The position numbers were made by a program, and so were the translations under genes. 64,000 bases of DNA from JBFMHP01 sp040752855 (GTDB taxonomy: Bacteria; Pseudomonadota; Gammaproteobacteria; RBG-16-57-12), in NCBI GenBank assembly GCA_040752855.1, contig JBFMHP010000009.1, positions 1-64,000 of the forward strand, read 5' to 3'. The stretch's first letter is position 1. Each line of letters opens with the position of its first letter. This document shows, piece after piece, positions 33,596-41,406 of this stretch. The notes under the pieces were generated by a model that was given only the letters and a program-made list of their open reading frames with translations, had not been told where the DNA came from and searched no databases.

Positions 33596-34288
33596 CATAC
33601 CCGCTACAGCTTTAGCTGCTGCACGTTAAACGTGCATTTGTGGTCTGGACTTTATCTTTGCCATGTCATGGCTTATAACCATGATTTAGGCAGGAGCCGT
33701 CAAGTCTCTACACTTTCCTAAGGGTTGAGGGATGAAACTCTACAAGTACACCGAAACCGAACTCAGAAAGGCCGTCAAACAATCCACCTCTATGAGACAA
33801 GTATTGCTGAGACTTGATATTTCACCCTTCGGCGGCAATTACGACGTATTACGAAAAGCCATAAGGCATTTCAATATTGATACATCGCACTTCTCTGGCC
33901 AGGCGTGGAATAAGGGCAAAAGACTCCAACCGAAACAGCCGATTGAAAGATACCTGACCAATGAGTCCGCGATTCAATCCTACAAGCTCAAGAATCGACT
34001 TCTCAAAGAAGGCGTCCTTGAGCAAAAGTGCTCGAATTGCGACAACGTTACTTGGCTCGGCCACCCGATTCCACTTGAGCTTGACCATATCAACGGGAAC
34101 AACAAAGACAATCGATTAGCCAATCTTCGTCTTCTCTGCCCCAATTGCCACGCCCTTACTCCAACGTACCGAAGCAAGAACCGACCTTAGGCTTAGCTCG
34201 GGATTGCCTCCACCATGACGTGCTGAGGTTTCCCCGAATTTGACTCCATTCACACCAGGAGTTTCCCACCTGGGTGCTCAAATTGCTT
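33596..34288 (-). ncRNA. Group I self-splicing intron in tRNA-Leu(UAA)
   Basis: Core elements are recognisable on the minus strand. P1: exon CUU pairs with intron GAG, with a terminal U-G. P2: CACC.AGG / CCU.GGUG. P/Q elements: AATTCGGGGAAACCT and GGCAATCCCGAGCTAAGCC. R: GTAGAGACTTGACGG; S: ATAAAGTCC, giving P7 GACTT/AAGTC. The intron ends in G (33596). The layout is that of tRNA-type group IC3 introns, as in the cyanobacterial tRNA-Leu intron. Between Q and R (the P6 stem region, GCCTAAGG / CCTTAGG) it carries a 459-bp insertion with an HNH gene on the opposite strand. Splicing activity is inferred. Confidence 0.88.
33732..34190 (+). CDS. HNH homing endonuclease inside the tRNA-Leu intron, antisense
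   Basis: A 152-residue protein. The N-terminal part (about 1-62) has a small helical DNA-binding-like domain (STSMRQVLLRLDI, GGNYDVLRKAI, IDTSHFSGQAWNKG) seen in free-standing HNH proteins. The C-terminal HNH domain has CSNC at 100-103, LELDHINGNN with H119, NRLANLRLLCPNCH with C136, C139 and H140. All metal and catalytic residues look intact. It lies within the P6 region of the group I intron but is transcribed opposite to the tRNA. AAGGG lies a few bases before the ATG. It probably cuts the intronless tRNA gene or a site near it to spread the intron. Confidence 0.88.
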   Translation: MKLYKYTETELRKAVKQSTSMRQVLLRLDISPFGGNYDVLRKAIRHFNIDTSHFSGQAWNKGKRLQPKQPIERYLTNESAIQSYKLKNRLLKEGVLEQKCSNCDNVTWLGHPIPLELDHINGNNKDNRLANLRLLCPNCHALTPTYRSKNRP

Positions 34289-34391
34289 AAGTCCCTTGCG
34301 TCTACCTATTTCGCCACCCGGGCAGGATGGAGAATAAAAACCCGATCACGGCGAATTCTACCGTGACTTGATCAGTTTTAAAACATGGAGA

Positions 34392-34465
34392 TGGAGGCCG
34401 GGGCCGGAGTCGAACCGACCTACATGGATTTGCAATCCAGTGCATAACCGCTTTGCTACCCGGCC
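34392..34465 (-). tRNA. tRNA-Cys (anticodon GCA)
   Basis: A 74-base cloverleaf on the minus strand: acceptor GGCCGGG, anticodon loop TTGCAAA with GCA, T-loop GGTTCGACTCC, encoded CCA. It is the middle gene of the Gly-Cys-Leu cluster. Confidence 0.97.
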
Positions 34466-34533
34466 GTTGGTTCTCTGGATGGAGCGCCTCAAAAACATTT
34501 AAACCCCGGAGTGCCGAGGTTTAAATGGAAATC

Positions 34534-34609
<76 letters not shown>

Positions 34610-34663
34610 TTGAGGTCCGCACATTTTAATGAAATCGGATTAACTGTCAACACCTAATTAGCA

Positions 34664-35233
34664 TTAATTCTTAACGAGAATCGGCCAGGCGGCCCGGATA
34701 TAAAGCAGCATGGACCAGAGCGTCAGCACGGCCGCGACGTAGAGAAATCCCAGGCCGACATCCGCCGAGGAAATCCCGCCGATGTGCACGGCATACAGGA
34801 GCAGGATGATGGCGATCATCTGGGCGATGGTCTTGATTTTGCCGATGATTGAGACGGCCACCTTGGCGCTCTGCCCGAGTTCGGCCATCCATTCCCGCAG
34901 CGCGGAGATGGTGATCTCACGGCCGATGATGACGATGGCCGGCAAGGCCAGCACGATATTGTTGAAGCTGGTGGGGTTGCGCTCGACCAGCATGACCAGG
35001 GCGGTGGCCACGATGAGCTTGTCGGCCACCGGGTCCAGAAAGGCGCCGAAGCGTGAGGTCTGGTTCAAGCGTCTGGCCATGTAGCCGTCCAGCCAATCCG
35101 TGACCGAGGCGATGACAAACAGGCTGGCGGCGCTGAGATGCGCCCAGCCATAAGGCAGGTAGTACAGCAGCACGAAAAACGGGATGATCAGGATACGCAG
35201 CAGCGTCAGGATTGTCGGGATGTTGAGGGTCAT
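34664..35233 (-). CDS. pgsA: CDP-diacylglycerol-glycerol-3-phosphate phosphatidyltransferase
   Basis: Makes phosphatidylglycerol-phosphate, the first committed step to phosphatidylglycerol and cardiolipin. The 189-residue membrane protein has the CDP-alcohol phosphotransferase motif DWLDGYMARRLNQTSRFGAFLDPVADK (residues 46-72), which fits D-G-x2-A-R-x8-G-x3-D-x3-D. Several membrane helices follow. It lies 3 bases after uvrC and upstream of the tRNA cluster, the same order as in E. coli. Confidence 0.96.
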   Translation of the reverse strand: MTLNIPTILTLLRILIIPFFVLLYYLPYGWAHLSAASLFVIASVTDWLDGYMARRLNQTSRFGAFLDPVADKLIVATALVMLVERNPTSFNNIVLALPAIVIIGREITISALREWMAELGQSAKVAVSIIGKIKTIAQMIAIILLLYAVHIGGISSADVGLGFLYVAAVLTLWSMLLYIRAAWPILVKN

Positions 35234-35236
35234 ACT

Positions 35237-37084
35237 TCAGATGGACTCATCGCTGTGAAAACTGTCGTAGATGCGCTGCGCAAGCTGGCGGCTGATCCCT
35301 TCCACCCGGGCGAGGTCTTCCACGCCGGCCCGGCTGAGCTCCTGCAATCCGCCGAATTGCCTCAGCAGTTGCTGGCGCCGCTTCGGGCCCAAGCCGGGGA
35401 TGTCCTCCAGCACCGATCGGCTTCTGGCCTTGGCGCGGCGGTGACGGTGGCCGGAAATTGCAAAACGATGGGCTTCATCGCGAATCTGCTGGATCAAATG
35501 CAAGGCGGGCGAATCCGCGTCAAGTATAAAGGGGGAGTCCCGGCCCGACAAGAACAGCGTCTCCTCGACGGGCTTGCGCTGCGGCCCCTTGGCCACGCCC
35601 ACGAGGATCACGCCCTCGATTTGCAGTTCTTCCAATACACGCTCGGCCTGGGCCAACTGCCCCTTACCACCGTCGATGAACAAGAGATCAGGTAACACAC
35701 CCTCCCCTTTCTTGATGCGAGTGTAACGGCGCAGCAATGCCTGATGCATCGCCGCGTAATCATCACCGGGAGTGATATCCGTAATGTTGAAGCGACGGTA
35801 ATCCGATTTGACCGGACCTTGCGTATCAAACACTACGCAGGATGCCACCGTCGCCTCACCCATGGTGTGGCTGATATCGAAACACTCCATGCGCTGGGGC
35901 GGGCCTTCCAAACCCAGCGCGTCCTGCAAGGCCTCGAAGCGTTGCAGCATATTGGCCTTGCTGGCCAGATGGGTCTTCAGCGCGATGCGCACGTTGTTGA
36001 GCGCCATCTCCAGCCAGCGCTTGCGCTCGCCGCGCACCTCGCTGGCGATGGTGATCGTCTGTCCCGCCTCGGCGGTGAGCACTTCCTCGACCCACGCCTG
36101 ATCCTCGAGCGCATGACTGACCAGGATGCGCGCGGGTATCCTCTGCCCGGCGGCAAGCTCGGAGAGGTAATACTGCGGGACAAAGGCATCGAGCACATCG
36201 GCGGGATCGCTCTGTTCGATATGCTTGGGATAAAAGCTCTTGTTGCCGAGATGACGGCCATCGCGGATGAAGAACACCTGCACACAGGCCACACCGGCGC
36301 TGGCATCACACGCGACGACATCGAAATCTCCGCTTTCGCCGCACACATACTGCCGCTCCTGCACCCGGCGCAGATTGGCGATCTGATCACGATAGCGCGC
36401 CGCCTGCTCGAATTGCAGCGCTTCAGAGGCCGCCTCCATGCGCTTGGCCAGTTCATCGATGACCTGAACGTTCTTGCCTTCCAAGAACATCACCGCGTGG
36501 CGCACGTCATCGGCATAGTGCTCGCGCGTCACCAGTCCTACACAGGGCGCGGTACAACGCTTGATCTGGTATTGCAGACACGGCCGGGTGCGATTGCGAT
36601 AAAAACTCTCCTCGCACTGACGGATCGGAAACAGCTTTTGCAGCAGATTCAGGCTTTCGCGCACCGCCGAGGCGCTGGGATACGGCCCGAAATAACGCCC
36701 CTTCTCCCGCTTGTTGCCGCGGTAGAAACTCAAGCGTGGAAAATCATCATCGCTGGAGAGATGGATATATGGATAACTCTTGTCATCACGCAGCAGAATG
36801 TTGTAACGCGGTTGCAGCGATTTAATCAGATTGTTTTCCAGCAACAGCGCCTCGCCTTCGGTGCGCGTGACGGTGATTTCGATATCCGCCACCTGCGCCA
36901 TCAAGGCCCGCGTTTTCACACTGTCGATATTGTTGCGGAAATAACTGGAAAGACGCTTCTTCAGATTGCGCGCCTTGCCCACGTACACCACCACGCCCTG
37001 GGCGTCGAGCATGCGATAGACGCCGGGCTTGGAGGTGACGCTCTTCAGAAATGCTTCGGCGTCGAATGTGGAAACGCGCGCCAT
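35237..37084 (-). CDS. uvrC: Excinuclease ABC subunit C
   Basis: UvrC makes the dual incisions of nucleotide excision repair. The 615-residue protein has an N-terminal GIY-YIG domain (GVYRMLDAQGVVVYVGKARNLKKRL, residues 16-40), a UVR motif for UvrB contact (ELAKRMEAASEALQFEQAARYRDQI, about 205), an RNase H-like nuclease domain (ECFDISHTMG, LLFIDGGKGQL) and two helix-hairpin-helix motifs at the end (DIPGLGPKRRQQLL). It is the full length for the family. Confidence 0.97.
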   Translation of the reverse strand: MARVSTFDAEAFLKSVTSKPGVYRMLDAQGVVVYVGKARNLKKRLSSYFRNNIDSVKTRALMAQVADIEITVTRTEGEALLLENNLIKSLQPRYNILLRDDKSYPYIHLSSDDDFPRLSFYRGNKREKGRYFGPYPSASAVRESLNLLQKLFPIRQCEESFYRNRTRPCLQYQIKRCTAPCVGLVTREHYADDVRHAVMFLEGKNVQVIDELAKRMEAASEALQFEQAARYRDQIANLRRVQERQYVCGESGDFDVVACDASAGVACVQVFFIRDGRHLGNKSFYPKHIEQSDPADVLDAFVPQYYLSELAAGQRIPARILVSHALEDQAWVEEVLTAEAGQTITIASEVRGERKRWLEMALNNVRIALKTHLASKANMLQRFEALQDALGLEGPPQRMECFDISHTMGEATVASCVVFDTQGPVKSDYRRFNITDITPGDDYAAMHQALLRRYTRIKKGEGVLPDLLFIDGGKGQLAQAERVLEELQIEGVILVGVAKGPQRKPVEETLFLSGRDSPFILDADSPALHLIQQIRDEAHRFAISGHRHRRAKARSRSVLEDIPGLGPKRRQQLLRQFGGLQELSRAGVEDLARVEGISRQLAQRIYDSFHSDESI

Positions 37085-37735
37085 TTAACTTCGCTTGTTT
37101 TCGAGCAGCTTTTTCGCCGTACGAAAGACGTCTTCAAACATCTCATCGGTCAGGCGCTTGGTCTGGGTGTTATAGCGGCTGCAATGATACGAATCGACCA
37201 AGCGGCGACCGTCCGGCAGGACATGCACCGCGCCGTGGGCGAATTTAAAGCCACCCACCTTCAAACCTTGCGCGCGCAACACCGCCTGATGGGCGATATT
37301 GCCCAAGGCGATGATCACGCCCCCCTTGGGCAGCCCCGCGATCTCGTGCGCCAGATAGTCGTTACATTCATTCACCTCTGCCCCCACGGGTTTGTTTTGC
37401 GGCGGGAGACATTTCACGGCATTGGTAATACGGCAGTTCTTGAGCTTGAGGCCATCGGTTCTCGAAATCGACTCGGGACGGTTGCTGAAGCCGAATTTAT
37501 GCAAGGTCCGGTACAAGAGGATACCGGCATAGTCGCCGGTAAACGGTCGGCCGGTGGCGTTAGCCCCGTGCATGCCGGGGGCGAGACCGACGATCAACAA
37601 ACCCGGCTTGTCGACACCAAACGGCGCCACCGGGGCCGCATGATACTCAGGATACTCCCGCTTCACCTCCTTCAAAAATCGGCTCAGCCGCGGGCACCGG
37701 GAGCATTCGGCATCAAAAATCATTTTTTCAGTCAT
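37085..37735 (-). CDS. Uracil-DNA glycosylase, family 5-like (UdgB)
   Basis: A 216-residue base-excision-repair glycosylase. The motif GLAPGMHGANATGRPFTGD near residue 50 lacks the catalytic polar residue of family 1 and matches family 5 (UDGb). The second motif, HCSRYNTQTKRLT near residue 184, fits the HPSxxNxxTGRLT type. Cysteines (CSRCPRL near 11, C108 region and further) probably bind an iron-sulfur cluster. It abuts uvrC, giving a two-gene DNA-repair unit upstream of pgsA. Confidence 0.88.
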   Translation of the reverse strand: MTEKMIFDAECSRCPRLSRFLKEVKREYPEYHAAPVAPFGVDKPGLLIVGLAPGMHGANATGRPFTGDYAGILLYRTLHKFGFSNRPESISRTDGLKLKNCRITNAVKCLPPQNKPVGAEVNECNDYLAHEIAGLPKGGVIIALGNIAHQAVLRAQGLKVGGFKFAHGAVHVLPDGRRLVDSYHCSRYNTQTKRLTDEMFEDVFRTAKKLLENKRS

Positions 37736-38198
37736 AGCGTTAGATCAGGTTCAACGTTTATTCCGCGCAGGTTGGGTTGCGCATCGGCCCGGGCCGTACA
37801 AGACTTGCCGCGAGCGGCAGATCTTAGCAGAGAATCGTCGCAATAACCTGACGTTAGATGCATGGGTGCCGATACAGCGCAGCCCTCGGGCCCTAGCCCC
37901 CCTTCATGCCAGCTTCGAATAATCACCCATTATAACTGTGTATTTAATTGGTTTTCGATTCAATACCTTGAATTTTTTGATTGCCATCTCCTTCTGGATG
38001 TCTCATAAATAATTAATGAATGTTTAAGGCATCTCTGATTTATTTGATGCATGCTTTAAATTTATTCTGACAGAGCCGCTATATATTTAAAGAGGGGCTG
38101 TTTCCAAGGGTGACCCCACTGCCTGCGGCTAGGCACGGAAATAGCATGTACTCGAAAGGGATGTCTTCTCCTGATCGTCAGCAATAGGAGTCTGGGCC
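37736..38198. other. 463-bp intergenic region before prkA
   Basis: No gene recognised. An AT-rich stretch (37930-38090) ends in GCTATATATTTAA near 38079, which could be a stationary-phase-type -10 region for prkA. The following leader holds two small hairpins (GGGG/CCCC near 38094-38117 and TGCCT/AGGCA near 38121-38136). No known riboswitch pattern fits. Confidence 0.45.
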
Positions 38199-40121
38199 AT
38201 GAATATCTTTGAAAAGTACACCGCGCGCTATGAGAGTCATCAAGAAGAAGAGATGACTATCCAGCAATATCTCGAACTCTGCAAAAGGGATCCTTCCGCG
38301 TATGCCACGGCGGCAGAACGGATGCTGATGGCCATCGGCAAGCCCGAGCTGGTCGATACCCGGCACGATCCGCGCCTGAGCCGGATCTTCTCGAACAAAC
38401 TTATCAAGATCTACCCTGCCTTCAAGGATTTCTACGGCATGGAAGAGGCGATCGAACAAATCGTTTCGTACTTCCAGCACGCCGCGCAAGGCTTGGAGGA
38501 AAAGAAGCAAGTGCTCTACCTGCTCGGCCCGGTGGGTGGCGGCAAATCCTCACTGGCGGAAAAGCTGAAATCATTGATGGAGAAAGTTCCCCTCTACGCC
38601 ATCAAAGGATCACCGGTCAATGAATCGCCCCTGGGACTGTTCAATCCGCAGGAAGACGGCCCCATTCTGCAGGAGGACTATGGCATCTCCTCGCGTTATC
38701 TCACGGGCATCATGTCGCCGTGGGCAGTCAAGCGGCTTAAGGAATTCAACGGCGACATCACCCAGTTCAGGGTAGTGAAGGTTTATCCGTCCGTGTTGAA
38801 ACAAACTGCCGTCGCCAAGACCGAGCCGGGCGATGAAAATAATCAAGACATCTCCTCCCTGGTCGGTAAGGTCGATATCCGGCAACTGGAGCACTTCTCG
38901 CAGGACGACCCGGACGCCTACAGCTACTCCGGCGGCCTGTGCCTGGCCAATCGCGGTCTGCTCGAATTCGTCGAGATGTTCAAAGCGCCGATCAAGGTGC
39001 TGCATCCGCTGCTCACCGCCACGCAGGAAGGTAACTACAAAGGCACCGAAGGGTTCGGCGCAATCCCGTTCGACGGCGTGATCCTGGCGCACTCCAACGA
39101 ATCGGAATGGCAGGCGTTCAAGAACAACAAAAACAACGAGGCCTTCCTCGACCGGATTTACATCGTGAAGGTGCCCTACTGCCTGCGCGTCTCCGATGAG
39201 GTCAAGATCTACAAAAAACTGCTGACAAACAGCTCGCTCTCACAATCGCCCTGCGCGCCCGGCACCCTGGATATGATGGCGCAATTCGCCGTGCTGTCAC
39301 GCCTGAAAGAGCCGGAGAATTCCAGTCTCTTCTCCAAGATGCGAGTCTATGACGGCGAGAACCTCAAGGACATCGATCCGAAGGCCAAGTCGTATCAGGA
39401 ATACCGTGACTATGCCGGCGTCGATGAAGGGATGGACGGGCTTTCCACGCGTTTTGCCTACAAGATCCTCTCCAAGGTGTTCAACTTCGATCACAGCGAA
39501 GTGGCGGCAAATCCGGTGCATCTGTTGTACGTACTGGAGAAGCAGATCGAGCAGGAGCAGTACTCAAAAGAGGTCCACGAAAAGTATCTCTCCTACATCA
39601 AGGGCTATTTGTCGCCGCGCTATGCCGAATTCATCGGCAAGGAAATCCAGACGGCATACCTGGAATCCTATTCAGAATATGGTCAGAACATCTTCGATCG
39701 TTATGTGACCTATGCGGATTACTGGATCCAGAACGAGGAATATCGCGATCTGGATACCGGCGAGATCTTCGACCGCGCCGCCCTCAACGATGAGCTGGAG
39801 AAGATCGAAAAGCCGGCCGGCATCAGCAATCCGAAGGACTTCCGTCACGAAATCGTCAACTTTGTACTGCGGGCACGGGCTGGCAACAATGGCCAGAATC
39901 CGGTCTGGACCAGCTACGAGAAGCTGCGCACCGTCATCGAGAAGAAGATGTTCTCGAACACCGAAGATCTGCTCCCGGTCATCTCGTTCAATGCCAAGGC
40001 CTCGAGCGATGATGAGAAGAAGCACGAAAACTTCGTCAAACGGATGGTGAACAAGGGCTACACCGAAAAGCAAGTGCGGTTGCTGTGCGAATGGTATCTC
40101 CGTGTCCGCAAATCTCAGTAA
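38199..40121 (+). CDS. prkA: PrkA family serine protein kinase
   Basis: A 640-residue protein of the PrkA/YeaG family. The N-terminal AAA+ part has Walker A GPVGGGKSS at 110-118, and the C-terminal part has the distant kinase-like domain. In enterobacteria YeaG works with YeaH in nitrogen-starvation and stationary-phase adaptation; in Bacillus PrkA affects sporulation. AGGAG lies 9 bases before the ATG. It is the first gene of a compact three-gene operon with yeaH and spoVR. Confidence 0.95.
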   Translation: MNIFEKYTARYESHQEEEMTIQQYLELCKRDPSAYATAAERMLMAIGKPELVDTRHDPRLSRIFSNKLIKIYPAFKDFYGMEEAIEQIVSYFQHAAQGLEEKKQVLYLLGPVGGGKSSLAEKLKSLMEKVPLYAIKGSPVNESPLGLFNPQEDGPILQEDYGISSRYLTGIMSPWAVKRLKEFNGDITQFRVVKVYPSVLKQTAVAKTEPGDENNQDISSLVGKVDIRQLEHFSQDDPDAYSYSGGLCLANRGLLEFVEMFKAPIKVLHPLLTATQEGNYKGTEGFGAIPFDGVILAHSNESEWQAFKNNKNNEAFLDRIYIVKVPYCLRVSDEVKIYKKLLTNSSLSQSPCAPGTLDMMAQFAVLSRLKEPENSSLFSKMRVYDGENLKDIDPKAKSYQEYRDYAGVDEGMDGLSTRFAYKILSKVFNFDHSEVAANPVHLLYVLEKQIEQEQYSKEVHEKYLSYIKGYLSPRYAEFIGKEIQTAYLESYSEYGQNIFDRYVTYADYWIQNEEYRDLDTGEIFDRAALNDELEKIEKPAGISNPKDFRHEIVNFVLRARAGNNGQNPVWTSYEKLRTVIEKKMFSNTEDLLPVISFNAKASSDDEKKHENFVKRMVNKGYTEKQVRLLCEWYLRVRKSQ

Positions 40122-40134
40122 GTAAGGAGATCAT

Positions 40135-41406
40135 GTGTCACGCTTTGTCGATCGGCGTCTCAATGGCAAAAACAAGAGTGCTGTCAACCGGCGGCGTTTC
40201 ATCCGCCGGAATAGGCAGCAGATAAAAAAAGCTGTCGACAGCGCCATTTCCGGCCGCAGCATCCAGGACATCGGCAACGGCGAGAAGATCACCATTCCGA
40301 AAAAGGACCTCTCGGAACCCAATTTCGGTTACGACTACGGCGGCGTGCAGGACCGCGTGCTACCCGGTAACAAAGAATTCAACAGAGGCGACCAGATCAA
40401 GCGTCCGCCATCCGGCGGCGGCAAAGGCCGCGGCAATGAAGCCAGCGAGGATGGTGAGGGCATGGATGAATTCATCTTTGAGATCTCGCGGGAGGAGTTT
40501 CTCGACTTCTTTTTCGAAGATCTCGAACTGCCCGATCTGGTGCGCAAGGAACTGGCCGCCGTGGAGGAGGAAAAATTCGTGCGCGCCGGCTACACCACCG
40601 CCGGCGTGCCGACCAACCTGCACGTGGTCCGCTCCATGCGCGGGGCCATGCAGCGGCGCATCGCCATCGGCGGGAAATACAAGCGCCGACTCAATGAAGT
40701 CGAGCAACAACTCAGGGAGCTCGAGGCCGAAAATCCTTCCAGCGACCTGATACCCGAGTTGTTGGAGGAGATGCATTTTCTCAAAGCCCGCATCGCGTCC
40801 ATCCCCTACATCGATGAATTCGACCTGCGCTACCGCAACCGCGTGGCCGTGCCCATGCCCTCGACGCAAGCCGTGATGATCTGCCTGATGGATGTCTCCG
40901 GCTCGATGACTCAGGACAAAAAGGATCTGGCCAAGCGATTCTTCATGCTGCTCTATCTGTTCCTGAATCGCAATTATGAAAAGATCCAGCTCGTGTTCAT
41001 CCGCCATCACACCCAGGCCAAGGAAGTCGACGAGCAGGATTTCTTTTACTCGCGCGAAACCGGCGGCACGGTGGTCTCAACCGCCTTGCGCCTCGCCCAC
41101 GAGACGATCACCGAGCGCTATCCGCCGTCGAAGTGGAACATCTACATCGCCCAGGCCTCGGACGGTGACAACTGGGACGACGACTCGCCGCGGTGCAGCG
41201 AAATACTGATCAACCAGCTCATGCCCGTCTGCCAGTACTACGCCTATATCGAAATCGGCGAGCACAGTCATGTCGGCACGCTCTGGCGCGAATACATCAA
41301 GGTGGATCAAACCTTCTCCCATTTCGCGATGCAGCGCATCGAAGCGGCCAGCGACATCTATCCGGTCTTCCGGGCCCTCTTCAAAAAGAAAGGGGTCGCC
41401 GCATGA
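40135..41406 (+). CDS. yeaH: YeaH/YhbH family protein (DUF444, VWA-like)
   Basis: A 423-residue protein. It has a basic N-terminus (SRFVDRRLNGKNKSAVNRRR), a middle coiled-coil (KRRLNEVEQQLRELEAE) and a C-terminal von Willebrand A-like domain with the metal site MDVSGSM near residue 255 and GGTVVSTAL near 318. The start is GTG, preceded 5 bases earlier by AAGGAG. The partner of PrkA in a conserved stress module; molecular function unknown. Confidence 0.93.
   Translation: MSRFVDRRLNGKNKSAVNRRRFIRRNRQQIKKAVDSAISGRSIQDIGNGEKITIPKKDLSEPNFGYDYGGVQDRVLPGNKEFNRGDQIKRPPSGGGKGRGNEASEDGEGMDEFIFEISREEFLDFFFEDLELPDLVRKELAAVEEEKFVRAGYTTAGVPTNLHVVRSMRGAMQRRIAIGGKYKRRLNEVEQQLRELEAENPSSDLIPELLEEMHFLKARIASIPYIDEFDLRYRNRVAVPMPSTQAVMICLMDVSGSMTQDKKDLAKRFFMLLYLFLNRNYEKIQLVFIRHHTQAKEVDEQDFFYSRETGGTVVSTALRLAHETITERYPPSKWNIYIAQASDGDNWDDDSPRCSEILINQLMPVCQYYAYIEIGEHSHVGTLWREYIKVDQTFSHFAMQRIEAASDIYPVFRALFKKKGVAA

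Larger units (their letters stand above)
33541..34323 (-). tRNA. tRNA-Leu (UAA), split by a group I intron
   Basis: The 5' exon is 34289-34323 (35 bases, GCCCGGGTGGCGAAATAGG to GGGACTT) and the 3' exon is 33541-33595 (55 bases, AAAATCCCTCGGG to CACCA). Joined they form a 90-base class II tRNA: acceptor GCCCGGG/CCCGGGC, anticodon stem AGGGA/TCCCT with loop CTTAAAA, variable arm CGGGA/TCCCG, T-stem ACCGG/CCGGT, encoded CCA. The 693-base intron interrupts after U34 of the anticodon, the same position as the intron of cyanobacterial tRNA-Leu(UAA). It is the last gene of the Gly-Cys-Leu tRNA cluster, matching E. coli glyW-cysT-leuZ. Confidence 0.92.

Noticed and set aside
33541..33720. Suspected tmRNA or broken tRNA end
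   Set aside because: The 3' tRNA-Leu half is matched by a proper 5' half at 34289-34323 and the DNA between has group I intron core elements.
35744..37846. 700-codon open frame on the plus strand
   Set aside because: It is fully antisense to uvrC and the uracil-DNA glycosylase gene, both clearly coding; the frame is open because of high GC third positions.
38094..38136. Possible riboswitch in the prkA leader
   Set aside because: Only two simple hairpins are seen and no conserved riboswitch core (such as c-di-GMP or preQ1 types) could be matched.
41193..41402. Longer N-terminus for SpoVR
   Set aside because: It lies inside yeaH; the conserved protein begins at the ATG at 41403 overlapping the yeaH stop.
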